DNA of 27,666 nt from Rhizobiaceae bacterium (GCA_004299545.1 SCRB01000803.1:1-27666); one strand, 5' to 3'. Shown: positions 7,797 through 16,141, counted from the stretch's first letter. Numbers and translations are program-made. The notes: generated by a model not told the origin, from the letters alone.

Positions 7797-8849
7797 TTAC
7801 TTGCCTCGCATCGCGCGTTCGCGGATCCAGCTGTTGACGACCGTTGCCAAAAGCAACATCGCGCCGACAAAGAACTGGAACCAGTCCGGATCCCAGTCGG
7901 CATAGATCACGCCTTCCGTCGTCATACCGAAGATAAAGGCGCCGAGCGCGGAACCGACAGCCGAACCGTAGCCCCCCGTCAGGAGGCATCCGCCGACCAC
8001 CGCCGCGGCGATATAGAGAAGCTCGTTGCCGATGCCTGCGCCCGACTGGACCGTGTCGTAGGCGAAGAGGAGGTGCATGGCGAGGAACCAGCAACTGAAG
8101 CCCACCAGCATGAACAAGCCGATCTTCACCCGCCTGACCGGCACGCCGACAGCGCGTGCGCTGTCGCCCTGGCCACCTACAGCGAAGATCCAATTGCCGA
8201 CCTTAGTGCGCAGGAGAACCCATGTGGCAAGCGCTGCGAACAGGAACCAGTAGACGATGGCAATGCTGATCTGCACCCCGCCGAAGGTGAAATTGGACGC
8301 GAAGATCGCCTGCCCTAGGCTGAAGCCCGCCATCTGGCTGATGTCCCCCGTCGCCACATTGCCCGTGATCAGCTTGGTGATGGCGATGTTGAGGCCCTGC
8401 AGCATCAGGAACGTGCCGAGGGTAACGAGGAAGCTATGCAGCCGGGTGCGGATGAGGAGGTAGCCGTTCAGCGCGCCGACCGCGAGCGAGAAGACAAGCG
8501 CGAAGGCGACGCCGATCCAGATGCTGTCGACAACCTTGGTGGCGAATATGGCCGCGGCTAGCGACGAGGTCGTCACGGCGACACCCGCCGAGAGGTCGAA
8601 CTCGCCGCCGATCATCAGCATGGCGACGGCGACCGCCGGGATACCGATGGTCGAAGCCTGGTACAGCACCGTGGTGAAGGCCGGGACCTGCCGGAAAGGC
8701 GGCGCAATGATGTAGAAGAAGAGGAAAACAAGCACCGCGCCCCCCAGGGCGCCGGCTTCGGGACGCTTGAGGATCCTTCTCCAGAAGGCTTGTGACTGAA
8801 CCTGCCGTCGCGGCGTTCCCACGCCGGGTTGTTGAGCCGTCGTTGTCAT
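7797..8849 (-). CDS. sugar/cyclitol ABC importer, permease (RbsC/FrcC-like)
   Basis: The 350-residue protein is a polytopic inner-membrane permease of the branched-chain amino acid/ribose type. Many hydrophobic segments run from about residue 36 (GAVLVFLFFYII) to near the end (FFVGAMLLLATVV). The conserved IGGEFDLSAG motif lies near residue 80 and the GGQGDSARAVGVPV cytoplasmic loop near 225, both typical of RbsC-like permeases that probably work as dimers. ATG 8849 is preferred because GGAGG stands 5 bases upstream; a GTG at 8864 is also in frame. The stop codon is one base before the ATPase start, so translation is coupled. A 91-base gap with a strong hairpin separates it from the binding-protein gene. 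Confidence 0.92.
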   Translation of the reverse strand: MTTTAQQPGVGTPRRQVQSQAFWRRILKRPEAGALGGAVLVFLFFYIIAPPFRQVPAFTTVLYQASTIGIPAVAVAMLMIGGEFDLSAGVAVTTSSLAAAIFATKVVDSIWIGVAFALVFSLAVGALNGYLLIRTRLHSFLVTLGTFLMLQGLNIAITKLITGNVATGDISQMAGFSLGQAIFASNFTFGGVQISIAIVYWFLFAALATWVLLRTKVGNWIFAVGGQGDSARAVGVPVRRVKIGLFMLVGFSCWFLAMHLLFAYDTVQSGAGIGNELLYIAAAVVGGCLLTGGYGSAVGSALGAFIFGMTTEGVIYADWDPDWFQFFVGAMLLLATVVNSWIRERAMRGK

Positions 8850-8877
8850 GCTGCCCTCCGTCACAGCGGGACCCGCT

Positions 8878-8902
8878 GACCGGCGAGCCTGCTCAGCCGG
8901 TC
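8878..8902 (-). promoter_or_regulatory. intercistronic hairpin between binding-protein and permease genes
   Basis: GACCGGC at 8878-8884 pairs with GCCGGTC at 8896-8902 (7 bp, 11-base loop). Beside it, CAGCGGG and CCCGCTG at 8864-8878 form a second inverted repeat around one base. There is no T-run. The position, just after the binding-protein stop, is where such structures often protect the upstream message or limit read-through, so that the binding protein is made in excess. Confidence 0.5.
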
Positions 8903-8940
8903 GACGGTTCGCAAGTGAGGCGCCTGGCCTCGTTTCCGGT

Positions 8941-9894
8941 TCAGCGCGTGCCGGCCTTGGCGTATTTGGCGACGGCCGCAGCGTTGTCCTTGGTCACGAA
9001 GAACGGGCCGGTCAGCACCGGGCCACCGCCTCCGAGGGTGTCCCCGTTGGTGAGGTAGAGCCACAGCATGTCGATCGCTTCATAGCCCTCGACATAGGGC
9101 TGCTGGTCGATGGCCCACTGTATCTTGCCGTCCGCGATCATGCCGACCACGCGAGGCGTCATGTCGAATGTGCCGACCTTGGCCTTCGAGCTTGCAGCCG
9201 TGATGGCGTCGAGCACGGTCGGCGCGAAGGGCGCACCGAGCGTGACGATGTAATCGATCGAAGGATCCTGCTGCAGCTTGGCCTGCACCCGCGCCTTGAC
9301 CGTGGGCATGTCGTAGCCGGTCACATAGAGGACTTCCATCTTGCCCTTGAAGGTCTCCTTGATACCCTTGCAGCGGGCTTCCAGCTGCACTGCGCCCTGC
9401 TGCTGGTCGAGGCAGACGACGTTCTTGGCGCCTTCCTTGTTGAGTCTCTCGCCGACCGCCTTGCCGGCCACGGTCTCGTCCTGTCCGGCATAGCCGAGCA
9501 GGCCCTGTTCCTTCCATTGGTCGACGCCGGCGTTGAAGCCGATGATCGGGATGCCCTGTTTCTGGGCGGCCTTCACATTGTTGGCTTCGGCATCGGGAAA
9601 GGCAAGGGTCAGTGCGATGCCGTCGACATGCTGCTGTGTCACGTTCTGGATCAGCTGCGCTTCCTTCGTCGCTGTCGGATCGGCAAGATAGATCAGCTTG
9701 ACGTTGTCTTTCTTCGCCGCGGCGTTGGCGCCCTTTCGAATGATATCCCAGAACGTATCGCCAGGCTGGGCGTGCGTGATCATGGCGAAAGTGTATTTCT
9801 CGGCGGCGCTGCTGGGGCCGGCGCTCAATAGGGTCGCGCAGGCCAAAGCAGCCCCCGCAACAGTCAAAACGGACTTCCTCCAATGCTCAATCAT
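8941..9894 (-). CDS. periplasmic sugar/cyclitol-binding protein (RbsB-like, type I fold)
   Basis: The 317-residue product has an N-terminal signal peptide (basic WRKS, then a hydrophobic run to SSAAE near residue 31) and is a periplasmic solute-binding protein of the RbsB/FrcB type. Typical motifs are YTFAMITHAQPGDTFW, KGANAAAK, VDGIALTLAFPDA, GIPIIGFNAG and the late AIDQQPYVEGYEA hinge block. An excellent GGAGGAG site lies 6 bases before the ATG. It is the first gene of the importer operon and delivers its ligand to the permease. The upstream region carries two GCAAT-N4-ATTGC-like sites and a plausible promoter. The ligand cannot be read from sequence; context points to myo-inositol, another inositol isomer or a related polyol. 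Confidence 0.92.
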   Translation of the reverse strand: MIEHWRKSVLTVAGAALACATLLSAGPSSAAEKYTFAMITHAQPGDTFWDIIRKGANAAAKKDNVKLIYLADPTATKEAQLIQNVTQQHVDGIALTLAFPDAEANNVKAAQKQGIPIIGFNAGVDQWKEQGLLGYAGQDETVAGKAVGERLNKEGAKNVVCLDQQQGAVQLEARCKGIKETFKGKMEVLYVTGYDMPTVKARVQAKLQQDPSIDYIVTLGAPFAPTVLDAITAASSKAKVGTFDMTPRVVGMIADGKIQWAIDQQPYVEGYEAIDMLWLYLTNGDTLGGGGPVLTGPFFVTKDNAAAVAKYAKAGTR

Positions 9895-9936
9895 GTTTCA
9901 CTCCTCCCATTGCTACAGACACCGATGCTAACGGAG

Positions 9937-9950
9937 ACAATTAATATTGC
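9937..9950. promoter_or_regulatory. putative IolR/RpiR operator, importer site 1
   Basis: ACAAT-TAAT-ATTGC has the same two-arm architecture as the sites at 13999-14012 and 17877-17890, with one base off perfect symmetry. It overlaps the proposed -10 box of the importer promoter, where a bound repressor would block RNA polymerase. Confidence 0.6.
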
Positions 9951-9969
9951 AAAGCCCTGAATTGAGCAA
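9941..9969 (-). promoter_or_regulatory. putative promoter of the importer operon
   Basis: On the minus strand TTGCTC (9964-9969) and TATTAA (9941-9946) are separated by 17 bases. The match to the housekeeping sigma consensus is moderate. The register mirrors the aldolase-operon promoter: in both, the -10 hexamer begins right after GCAA inside the inverted repeat. Confidence 0.45.
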
Positions 9970-9979
9970 TTGTTAATGC
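9966..9979. promoter_or_regulatory. putative IolR/RpiR operator, importer site 2
   Basis: GCAAT-TGTT-AATGC is a second copy of the motif, one base off perfect symmetry. It overlaps the proposed -35 box. Its centre is 29 bases from that of site 1, about three helical turns, so two bound dimers would lie on nearly the same face. Confidence 0.5.
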
Positions 9980-10023
9980 AAATCCGGCTTCCACCAACGC
10001 CGTGGCTGCCGGCATAGGCATGG

Positions 10024-11004
10024 CTAGGCCCCCAGGTAAAGCGGCGGCGGCTCCGGCAGGGCTATCCTCGCCGCATCGCCCTTGTCCATGACCGCGACAA
10101 TCCGTTTCGCAACAGCCGACGTGACGTAACCGTCCCAGGCCGAGGCACCGACGACCATTCCCTCCCTCGCAGCGTTGACCCAGGCCTGCATCTGGTCGCG
10201 ATAGGCCTGGGCAAAGCGCGGGATCCAGTCGCGCGGGAAGCCGAAACCATGCTCGCCTGCGGCATTCGTCAGCGTGTGGGTAGGCGGCGCCATTTCGATC
10301 GTGCCCTTCGTACCGACAAGTTGGGCGTGGACATGGTAGCCATAGCCGCCATTGATGTTCACCTCGGTGGAAACGACTTCGTCCTTCGCCGTGCGCATGA
10401 CGATCATCAGAAGGCCTGCCGGCCCAGCGGGGAAAACCTGTGCGGAGAGCATCTCGGAGCCCAGCAGCCAGCGGCTGATGTCAATCTCGTGAACGAAGGA
10501 ATTTGTGACCGTCATCGCTCCCGTGAACCAGTCCGGGGCGGCGAGGTTGCGATGGATATTGTGCAGTAGCACCGCCTCGCCAATGCGGCCCGATGCAAGC
10601 GTCCGGCGCATCTCGCGGTAGGCCGCATCGAACCGGCGCATGAAACCGACCTGGACGAGGCGGCGGCCGAGCGAGAGTTCCGCCTCGACGATCTTCATCC
10701 CCTCTGCCGCCGTGGCCGCGATCGGTTTCTCGCAGAGAACAGGCTTGCCCGCAGCGAGGCAGGCAAGTGCGTATTCGGCGTGGGTTGCGTCGGGCGAGGC
10801 GATGACGACGGCCTTGACATCGGGCGAAGCGATCAGCGCATGGGCGTCATCGAATACGCGCGCACCTCTTGCGGCTGCTTCCGCGCGCGCAGGATCGGCA
10901 TCACAGACGGCAACCAGATGCGCACCGCTCGTTTCCTCGCGCACGAGACGCGCATGTTCCGACCCCATGACGCCGGCGCCGATGACAGCGACGCCGAGGC
11001 TCAT
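10024..11004 (-). CDS. Gfo/Idh/MocA oxidoreductase, inositol 2-dehydrogenase-like
   Basis: This 326-residue protein has the N-terminal Rossmann fold of the Gfo/Idh/MocA family (VAVIGAGVMGSEHA, residues 5-18), the catalytic EKP motif with Lys93, and the FVHEIDISRWLLG motif with His172 and Asp175. The last motif is close to those of inositol dehydrogenases, which oxidise a ring hydroxyl to the keto form with NAD+ in the cytoplasm. The gene starts inside the stop of the upstream dehydrogenase gene (ATGA, 4-base overlap). It is the last gene of the leftward aldolase operon. Substrate preference (myo-, scyllo-, D-chiro-inositol or another polyol) cannot be decided from sequence. Confidence 0.88.
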   Translation of the reverse strand: MSLGVAVIGAGVMGSEHARLVREETSGAHLVAVCDADPARAEAAARGARVFDDAHALIASPDVKAVVIASPDATHAEYALACLAAGKPVLCEKPIAATAAEGMKIVEAELSLGRRLVQVGFMRRFDAAYREMRRTLASGRIGEAVLLHNIHRNLAAPDWFTGAMTVTNSFVHEIDISRWLLGSEMLSAQVFPAGPAGLLMIVMRTAKDEVVSTEVNINGGYGYHVHAQLVGTKGTIEMAPPTHTLTNAAGEHGFGFPRDWIPRFAQAYRDQMQAWVNAAREGMVVGASAWDGYVTSAVAKRIVAVMDKGDAARIALPEPPPLYLGA

Positions 11005-12131
11005 GGCACGTCCTTCCAGCTGCCTGAGCGGCTTGAGGCCTGGATCGTCTCGACAAGCGACTGGACGCGCAGGCCGGCGCGAAAGCCGAAGGGTTCTTCC
11101 CTTTGGCCGGCGATCGCCTCGATGAAGCCCGCCACCTCGATCGCCTTGAGATCGTTGAAGCCGAGCTGATGGCCCGCCGCGACACAGAAGCGGCCGTAGG
11201 GCGGATTGTCCGGCCCCGCCTCGATGCGGCGAAAGCCCTGCCGGCCCCTGGTGTCCGATGTCGAGAAAAAATGAAGTTCGTTGAACCGTTCCTGGCTGAA
11301 AACCAGCGCGCCCTTCGTGCCATAGACCTCGAAATCGTGCTGCATTTTCCGCCCCGTCGCAATCCAGTTGGCTTCGATGGAGCCCGTCGCGCCGTTGGCG
11401 AAGCGCAGGAAGGCGCGGCCGATGTCGTCCACCTCCACCTTGCGATGCCCACCATGCCCGTCGGGCCGCGTGGCAATCGCGGTGACACAATCGCCGCTCA
11501 CCCGGACGATCGGACCCGCCGCCGGCCCCATGAGGAATTCCGCCGTCGCCAGCGCATGGCTGCCGATGTCGGCCAGCGCGCCGCCGCCTGCCGGGTCGTG
11601 GCGAAAGGTGAACGGCCCTTCGGCATCCGCCATATAATCCTCGGCGTGGACGCCGCGATAGCTGCGGATTTCGCCGATCTCGCCGGCAGCGATCATGTCG
11701 CGGGCAAGGATCAGCATCGGATTGCACAGATAATTGAAGCCGACCTGCGTCTTCACGCCCGCTGCCACCGCGGCATCCGCCATTTCGCGGGCATCGGCTG
11801 CGAGCGGCGCCAGCGGCTTCTCGCAATAGACATGCTTGCCGGTGGCGACGGCTGCCAGCGCCATCTCCTTGTGCAGCGCATTGGGCGCAGTGATGCTCAC
11901 CACGTCGATTTCCGGGTCGGCGACGAGGCCATGCCAATCGCTTGTGGCCCGCGCGAAGCCCAGAGCCGCTGCCGCCCGTTCAGCGGCATCGTCGGTTATA
12001 TCGGCAAGCGTGTGAAGTTCAGGTTCGAACGGCAGGTCGAAGACGCGGACTGCCGTGGTGTAGCCGAAAACATGTGCCTTGCCCATGAAGCCCGAACCAA
12101 TAAGGCCGATGCGCAGCCGGGGTTTGCTCAT
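11001..12131 (-). CDS. Gfo/Idh/MocA oxidoreductase (second, longer paralogue)
   Basis: The 376-residue protein is a second member of the same family, with LRIGLIGSGFMGKAH at residues 6-20, EKP with Lys105, and GGGALADIGSHAL near 182-194 carrying Asp188 and His192. This longer group contains many polyol and sugar dehydrogenases, including some acting on inositol isomers or keto-inositols. ATG 12131 is preferred, with AAGGGA 8 bases before it; a TTG at 12152 would add seven residues. It begins one base after the stop of the hydroxyacid dehydrogenase and overlaps the next gene by 4 bases, so the operon is tightly coupled. Two such dehydrogenases in a row suggest oxidation at two ring positions or interconversion of isomers. 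Confidence 0.88.
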   Translation of the reverse strand: MSKPRLRIGLIGSGFMGKAHVFGYTTAVRVFDLPFEPELHTLADITDDAAERAAAALGFARATSDWHGLVADPEIDVVSITAPNALHKEMALAAVATGKHVYCEKPLAPLAADAREMADAAVAAGVKTQVGFNYLCNPMLILARDMIAAGEIGEIRSYRGVHAEDYMADAEGPFTFRHDPAGGGALADIGSHALATAEFLMGPAAGPIVRVSGDCVTAIATRPDGHGGHRKVEVDDIGRAFLRFANGATGSIEANWIATGRKMQHDFEVYGTKGALVFSQERFNELHFFSTSDTRGRQGFRRIEAGPDNPPYGRFCVAAGHQLGFNDLKAIEVAGFIEAIAGQREEPFGFRAGLRVQSLVETIQASSRSGSWKDVP

Positions 12132-12132
12132 C

Positions 12133-13086
12133 TCAGAATCCCTTGTTGACAATCAGATCCGGATCAATCCGGCCGGAGAAAAAATCGAGCACGTTCTGTA
12201 CCGATGCCACCGCCATACGCTCCGCCGCCGGGCGTGTGAGGCCGGCGACATGAGGGGTGAGCACCACCTGGTCGAAGGCAAGCAAGGGATGATCGGCGGG
12301 CGGCGGTTCGCCGTCGAAGACATCGATGCCTGCAGCGGCAATGCGCCCCTCCTTCAATGCGGCGGCAAGCGCCGCCTCGTCGACGATACCACCCCGCGCG
12401 GTGTTGACAAGGATTGCGCCCGGGCGTGCCTGGGCAAGTTCAGCCGCGCCGAGCACGGGCCTGCCGGCGCGCGGCATATTGACCGAAATGACATCCGCCC
12501 AGGCAAGACCCTCCCCCAGCGACCGAACCGGCGTAACGGCCGCGACGGGCCAGCCGCGCTCCTGCAAAAAGGGATCGTAGGCGCGCACTTCCATGCCGAA
12601 GGCATTGGCAAGTTGCGCGAGTCGGCGGCCGATGCGCCCAAAGCCCAGAACCAGAAGGCGGCGCCCGAAAACCTCGTCGACTTCGAGCGCATTGCGCCAC
12701 CCCCAGTCGCTCACCCTTACCGCCCCGTCGGACCGGATGAGGCGCTTCGTGGCGGCCAGGATCAGCATCATCGCATGTTCCGCAACCGAAACGGAATTGA
12801 CGTCGCCCACGACGCAGAGCGGGATGCGCCGTGCGTTCAGCGCCGCAAGATCCACCGCGTCATACCCGACGCCATGGCGCGAGACCAGCTTCAGGCGCCC
12901 GGCTCTCGCCACCATATCGGCCGACAGCGGCTGGGTGCGAAGGATCAGCGCATCGGCCATTCCGATCAGAGGCGCGTAGCTCGCCTCGGAAACCTCTTCC
13001 ACGTAATCGTAGGTCACACCCTCGGCCGCATCCAAGGTCGCAAGCCCGGCCGGATGCAGCTTTCCGGCAATAAGGAGATGAGGCAT
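12133..13086 (-). CDS. D-isomer-specific 2-hydroxyacid dehydrogenase
   Basis: The 317-residue protein is an NAD(P)-dependent D-2-hydroxyacid dehydrogenase. The nucleotide-binding motif is GFGRIG (residues 148-153); the catalytic residues are Arg231 in NTARGG, Glu260 in DGEPP and His279 in TPHVAG. SRHGVGYDAVDL near residues 69-80 is the usual substrate-domain signature. It reduces a 2-keto acid or oxidises the hydroxy acid in the cytoplasm. Start and stop both abut neighbours: it overlaps the aldolase stop by one base (TGATG) and ends one base before the next start. This coupling suggests that it acts on a keto acid handled by the aldolase. It is not a standard member of known iol operons. Confidence 0.9.
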   Translation of the reverse strand: MPHLLIAGKLHPAGLATLDAAEGVTYDYVEEVSEASYAPLIGMADALILRTQPLSADMVARAGRLKLVSRHGVGYDAVDLAALNARRIPLCVVGDVNSVSVAEHAMMLILAATKRLIRSDGAVRVSDWGWRNALEVDEVFGRRLLVLGFGRIGRRLAQLANAFGMEVRAYDPFLQERGWPVAAVTPVRSLGEGLAWADVISVNMPRAGRPVLGAAELAQARPGAILVNTARGGIVDEAALAAALKEGRIAAAGIDVFDGEPPPADHPLLAFDQVVLTPHVAGLTRPAAERMAVASVQNVLDFFSGRIDPDLIVNKGF

Positions 13087-13895
13087 CAACAGGCGCCTTT
13101 TTCGAACTTCGTCTCCATTGCGCCGACAAGCGTCCGGAACCGGGCCACGCTCGCTCCGGCGGCCGCGGCGAGCAGCCGCGTGTCGCCCGAAACGGTCGTC
13201 ATATCGAAACCCCAGCCGATGGCGCGCGTGGCATATTCCGGGGTGCCGCAGTGCAGAGCGGCGCGGATGCCGTGCCTCTTGCAGGCGCCGACGATCGTCT
13301 GGAGCGCGCCGATCATCTCCGGCTCCTCCCGATCGAAGCCGGGGGCAAGGGCGCCTTGCGAGAGACCGAGCGTCAGGTCGGCCGGACCGACATAGAGACC
13401 GTCGAGGCCAGGGGTCGCGGCGATGGCGTCGAGGTTGCGCATCCCTTCCGCCGTTTCGATCATGGCGAAGCCGAGGATCTCGCCGTTCGCCTGCGACCCG
13501 TAATCGGCTCCGGCGGCAAGCGAGACGCGGGTGGGGCCGAAGCTTCTCTGCCCCAGCGGCGGGTAGCGCAGGTAGCTCGCGAACTCCGCCGCCTGGGCCG
13601 CGGTGCTCACCATCGGGCAGATCACGCCATAGGCGCCGGCGTCCAGCACTTTCATGATGATGCCCGGTTCCAGCCACGGCACCCGCGCCATCGGCACCAC
13701 GCCCGAGGCGCGCATCGCCTGCATCATGGGCAGCACGCTGGAGTAGTCGAGCGCGCCGTGCTGGACGTCGACGGTGACAGAATCATAGCCCTGCGCCGCC
13801 ATGATTTCCGCGGTGAAGGCGTTGCCGATCGAGCACCAGCCGTTGATCGTCGGGGTTCCTTCGGCCCAGAGCCGCTTCAGCTTGTTCGGTATCAT
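13086..13895 (-). CDS. HpcH/HpaI-family class II aldolase
   Basis: This 269-residue protein is a metal-dependent aldolase of the HpcH/HpaI family, which cleaves 4-hydroxy-2-keto acids into pyruvate (or another 2-keto acid) plus an aldehyde. Visible are the catalytic base region VDVQHGALDY, the substrate-binding arginine in MARVPW, the metal ligands in IETAEGMRNLD (Glu) and VGPADLTLGLS (Asp), and the C-terminal helices. Histidine is normally preceded by Glu (EHG); here it is QHG. The start is uncertain: ATG 13895 gives the family's usual N-terminus, but GTG at 13910 is in frame and no strong ribosome site distinguishes them. It is the first gene of a leftward operon, divergent from iolD across a 170-base control region. 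Confidence 0.88.
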   Translation of the reverse strand: MIPNKLKRLWAEGTPTINGWCSIGNAFTAEIMAAQGYDSVTVDVQHGALDYSSVLPMMQAMRASGVVPMARVPWLEPGIIMKVLDAGAYGVICPMVSTAAQAAEFASYLRYPPLGQRSFGPTRVSLAAGADYGSQANGEILGFAMIETAEGMRNLDAIAATPGLDGLYVGPADLTLGLSQGALAPGFDREEPEMIGALQTIVGACKRHGIRAALHCGTPEYATRAIGWGFDMTTVSGDTRLLAAAAGASVARFRTLVGAMETKFEKGAC

Positions 13896-13998
13896 CTCGG
13901 AGAGCACCACCTGCGCCAGTTCACATCAGGATAATCGCGGAGACCTCCCTATCGGGTGCTGCGCTTCCCGATTCCGGCCATTTCCTCGATCTAGAAAT

Positions 13999-14012
13999 GC
14001 AATGAATATTGC
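13999..14012. promoter_or_regulatory. putative IolR/RpiR operator in the divergent control region
   Basis: GCAAT-GAAT-ATTGC is a perfect 5+4+5 inverted repeat. It covers the proposed -10 box of the leftward promoter. More CAAT/ATTG elements follow directly: the palindromes TATTGCAATA at 14007-14016 and TCAATATTGA at 14028-14037. Confidence 0.65.
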
Positions 14013-14031
14013 AATAAAATCCATTTGTCAA
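14003..14031 (-). promoter_or_regulatory. promoter of the aldolase/dehydrogenase operon
   Basis: On the minus strand a perfect -35 box TTGACA (14026-14031) is separated by 17 bases from TATTCA (14003-14008). The -10 lies wholly inside the 13999-14012 inverted repeat, which suggests direct repression. Confidence 0.6.
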
Positions 14032-14054
14032 TATTGAGTGCTTACGCGTATGAT
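14025..14054 (+). promoter_or_regulatory. promoter of iolD
   Basis: TTGTCA (14025-14030) and TATGAT (14049-14054), each one mismatch from consensus, are separated by 18 bases. The -35 box overlaps that of the leftward promoter on the opposite strand, and TCAATATTGA begins within it. The start would give a leader of about 20 bases before the iolD ribosome site. Confidence 0.55.
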
Positions 14055-14080
14055 CCGTCGTCCCGTCGCGGAGGAAACCA

Positions 14081-15952
14081 ATGGCCGAGAAGACGATCCG
14101 ATTGACCACGGCACAGGCGCTGGTGCGCTGGCTGACACAACAGGCGACCGAGATAGACAGCGTTCGCGTGCCTCTTTTTGCCGGCGTATTTGCGATCTTC
14201 GGACACGGCAACGTCACCTGCCTCTCGGAGGCGCTGGAGACCGTGCAGGATAGCCTGCCCACATGGCGCGGACAGAACGAACAATCCATGGCGCTTGCGG
14301 CCATCGGCTTCGCCAAAGCCAAACGCCGGCGGCAGATCATGATCGCGACTTCCTCAATCGGCCCCGGCGCGCTCAACATGATGACGGCGGCAGGCACGGC
14401 CCATGCCAATCGTCTGCCCGTCTTGCTGATCGCGGGCGATACCTTCACCAACCGCCTGCCCGATCCCGTGCTGCAACAGGTCGAGCACTTCAACAATCCG
14501 ACGATAACGGTGAATGATGGTTTCAAGGCCGTCACCCGCTACTGGGACCGGATCACCCACCCGGCGCAGGTCATCACCTCGCTGCCGCAAGCCGTGGCGA
14601 CGATGCTCGATCCAGCCGATTGCGGCCCGGCCTTTATCGCGCTCCCGCAGGATACGCAGGAAATCGCCTTCGATTATCCGGCTTCCTTCTTCGAGCCGCG
14701 GCTATGGAGCGTGCCGCGCCCGCGGCCCGACCGGAAACGACTCGCCGAGGCTGCGGCTCTCCTGAAGACCGCTGAGAAGCCGCTGATCATTTCCGGCGGC
14801 GGCGTCCGCTATTCGCTGGCCGAAGAGGCGGTGGCGGAGTTCGCGGTGAAGCGCGGCGTTCCGATCGTCGAGACCATGGCCGGCAAGGGCGGCGTCACCC
14901 ATTACCACCCTGCCCATGCGGGACCGATCGGCATCATCGGCTCGACATCGGCCAACACGCTGGCGGCCGAAGCGGACGTGATCCTGGCCATCGGCACCCG
15001 GCTGCAGGACTTCACCACCGGCTCGTGGACGGCGTTCAGCCCGCACGCGCAATTCATTTCCATCAACGCCGCACGCTTCGATGCCGTGAAGCATTGCGCG
15101 CTATCGGTGGCCGGCGACGCGCTGGAGACGGTGACGGAACTTGACGCGGCGCTCGGCGAATGGCGCGCGGACCCAGCATATATGGCTCGCGCGCAGGCTC
15201 TCTTCAGGGAATGGGATGCGCTGCTCGACACGCATCAGGCGCCTAACAACCAGCCGGTGCCGACATATGCGCAAGTGGTCCACGCGGCAAACCAGGCGGC
15301 TGGCGAGAACGACACACTGATTTCCGCCGCGGGCGGCCTGCCGGGCGAGGTGGCGAAGGGCTGGCGGGTCAAGGCGCCGAACACGTTCGACCTCGAATTC
15401 GGCTTTTCCTGCATGGGCTACGAAATACCCGCCGGGTGGGGCCATGCCATGGCGAATTCCGGCCCCGGCGGCCTTGGCGGTACGCCGATCGTCATGGTGG
15501 GTGACGGCACCTATCTGATGATGAATTCCGACATCTATTCGACGGTGCTTTCCGGCCATAAGATCATCGTCATCGTCTGCGACAACGGCGGCTTCGCCGT
15601 CATCAACCGCTTGCAGCAGGCCAAGGGCGTGCCGGGCTTCAACAATCTTCTGGCCGATTGCCGGGTGCGCAGTCCTTCCGAGCCGCTTCACGTCGATTTC
15701 GCCAGGCATGCCGAAGCCATGGGAGCCGAGGCGCGGCATTGCGCGAGCCTTGCAGAGCTTGTTGCAGCCCTTGAATGGGCGAAGGAGACAGACCGGACGA
15801 CCGTCCTTTCCATCGCTACGGACGCGTATGCCTGGGTCCCGGGCGACGCCGACTGGGATGTCGGCGTGCCCGAGGTCTCGACGAGGGAAACCGTGCGGAA
15901 GGCTCGACAGCAGCAGCAGGAGATTCGCGCCAGACAGCGCGTCGGCGTGTGA
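14081..15952 (+). CDS. iolD: 3D-(3,5/4)-trihydroxycyclohexane-1,2-dione hydrolase IolD
   Basis: This 623-residue ThDP-dependent enzyme matches IolD, which hydrolyses the ring C-C bond of trihydroxycyclohexanedione to 5-deoxy-glucuronate in inositol catabolism. The N-terminal block AIFGHGNVTCLSEAL and RGQNEQSMA (catalytic Glu67) are characteristic. The ThDP/Mg motif starts with GDGTY (474-478) and ends with Asp501-Asn502. EFGFSCMGYEI near residue 439 is an IolD signature. A strong GGAGG lies 6 bases before the ATG. It heads the rightward unit, divergent from the aldolase operon. No iolB, iolC, iolE or iolJ accompanies it in the window, so its product must be handled by distant genes or, if its substrate differs, by the local aldolase and dehydrogenases. 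Confidence 0.93.
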   Translation: MAEKTIRLTTAQALVRWLTQQATEIDSVRVPLFAGVFAIFGHGNVTCLSEALETVQDSLPTWRGQNEQSMALAAIGFAKAKRRRQIMIATSSIGPGALNMMTAAGTAHANRLPVLLIAGDTFTNRLPDPVLQQVEHFNNPTITVNDGFKAVTRYWDRITHPAQVITSLPQAVATMLDPADCGPAFIALPQDTQEIAFDYPASFFEPRLWSVPRPRPDRKRLAEAAALLKTAEKPLIISGGGVRYSLAEEAVAEFAVKRGVPIVETMAGKGGVTHYHPAHAGPIGIIGSTSANTLAAEADVILAIGTRLQDFTTGSWTAFSPHAQFISINAARFDAVKHCALSVAGDALETVTELDAALGEWRADPAYMARAQALFREWDALLDTHQAPNNQPVPTYAQVVHAANQAAGENDTLISAAGGLPGEVAKGWRVKAPNTFDLEFGFSCMGYEIPAGWGHAMANSGPGGLGGTPIVMVGDGTYLMMNSDIYSTVLSGHKIIVIVCDNGGFAVINRLQQAKGVPGFNNLLADCRVRSPSEPLHVDFARHAEAMGAEARHCASLAELVAALEWAKETDRTTVLSIATDAYAWVPGDADWDVGVPEVSTRETVRKARQQQQEIRARQRVGV

Positions 15953-16141
15953 GATCGTGGAAGCGATGCCGGGGGTAGCTCCAGCACGCGGTGGAACGGC
16001 GATCTCCCAAACTTTCCAGTGACGTGTTTTTGCGGAGGATCCAAACGCGATCCCGCCATTGGAGATGGCGAAAAAAGAGCATAAGGAACGCATGCGCGCG
16101 ATGGCGCCGGCAGAATAACTGGCAGGATAAGAGGTCGTCCA

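Noticed and set aside
10024..11937. A possible fusion of the two MocA dehydrogenases, from one long minus-strand frame
   Set aside because: The upstream half is an out-of-frame reading of the second dehydrogenase; each enzyme has its own start and Rossmann motif, with an ATGA overlap.
11103..13657. Long plus-strand open frames opposite the dehydrogenase/aldolase operon
   Set aside because: The minus-strand genes have complete catalytic motifs and tight 1-4 base junctions; the plus frames are shadows.
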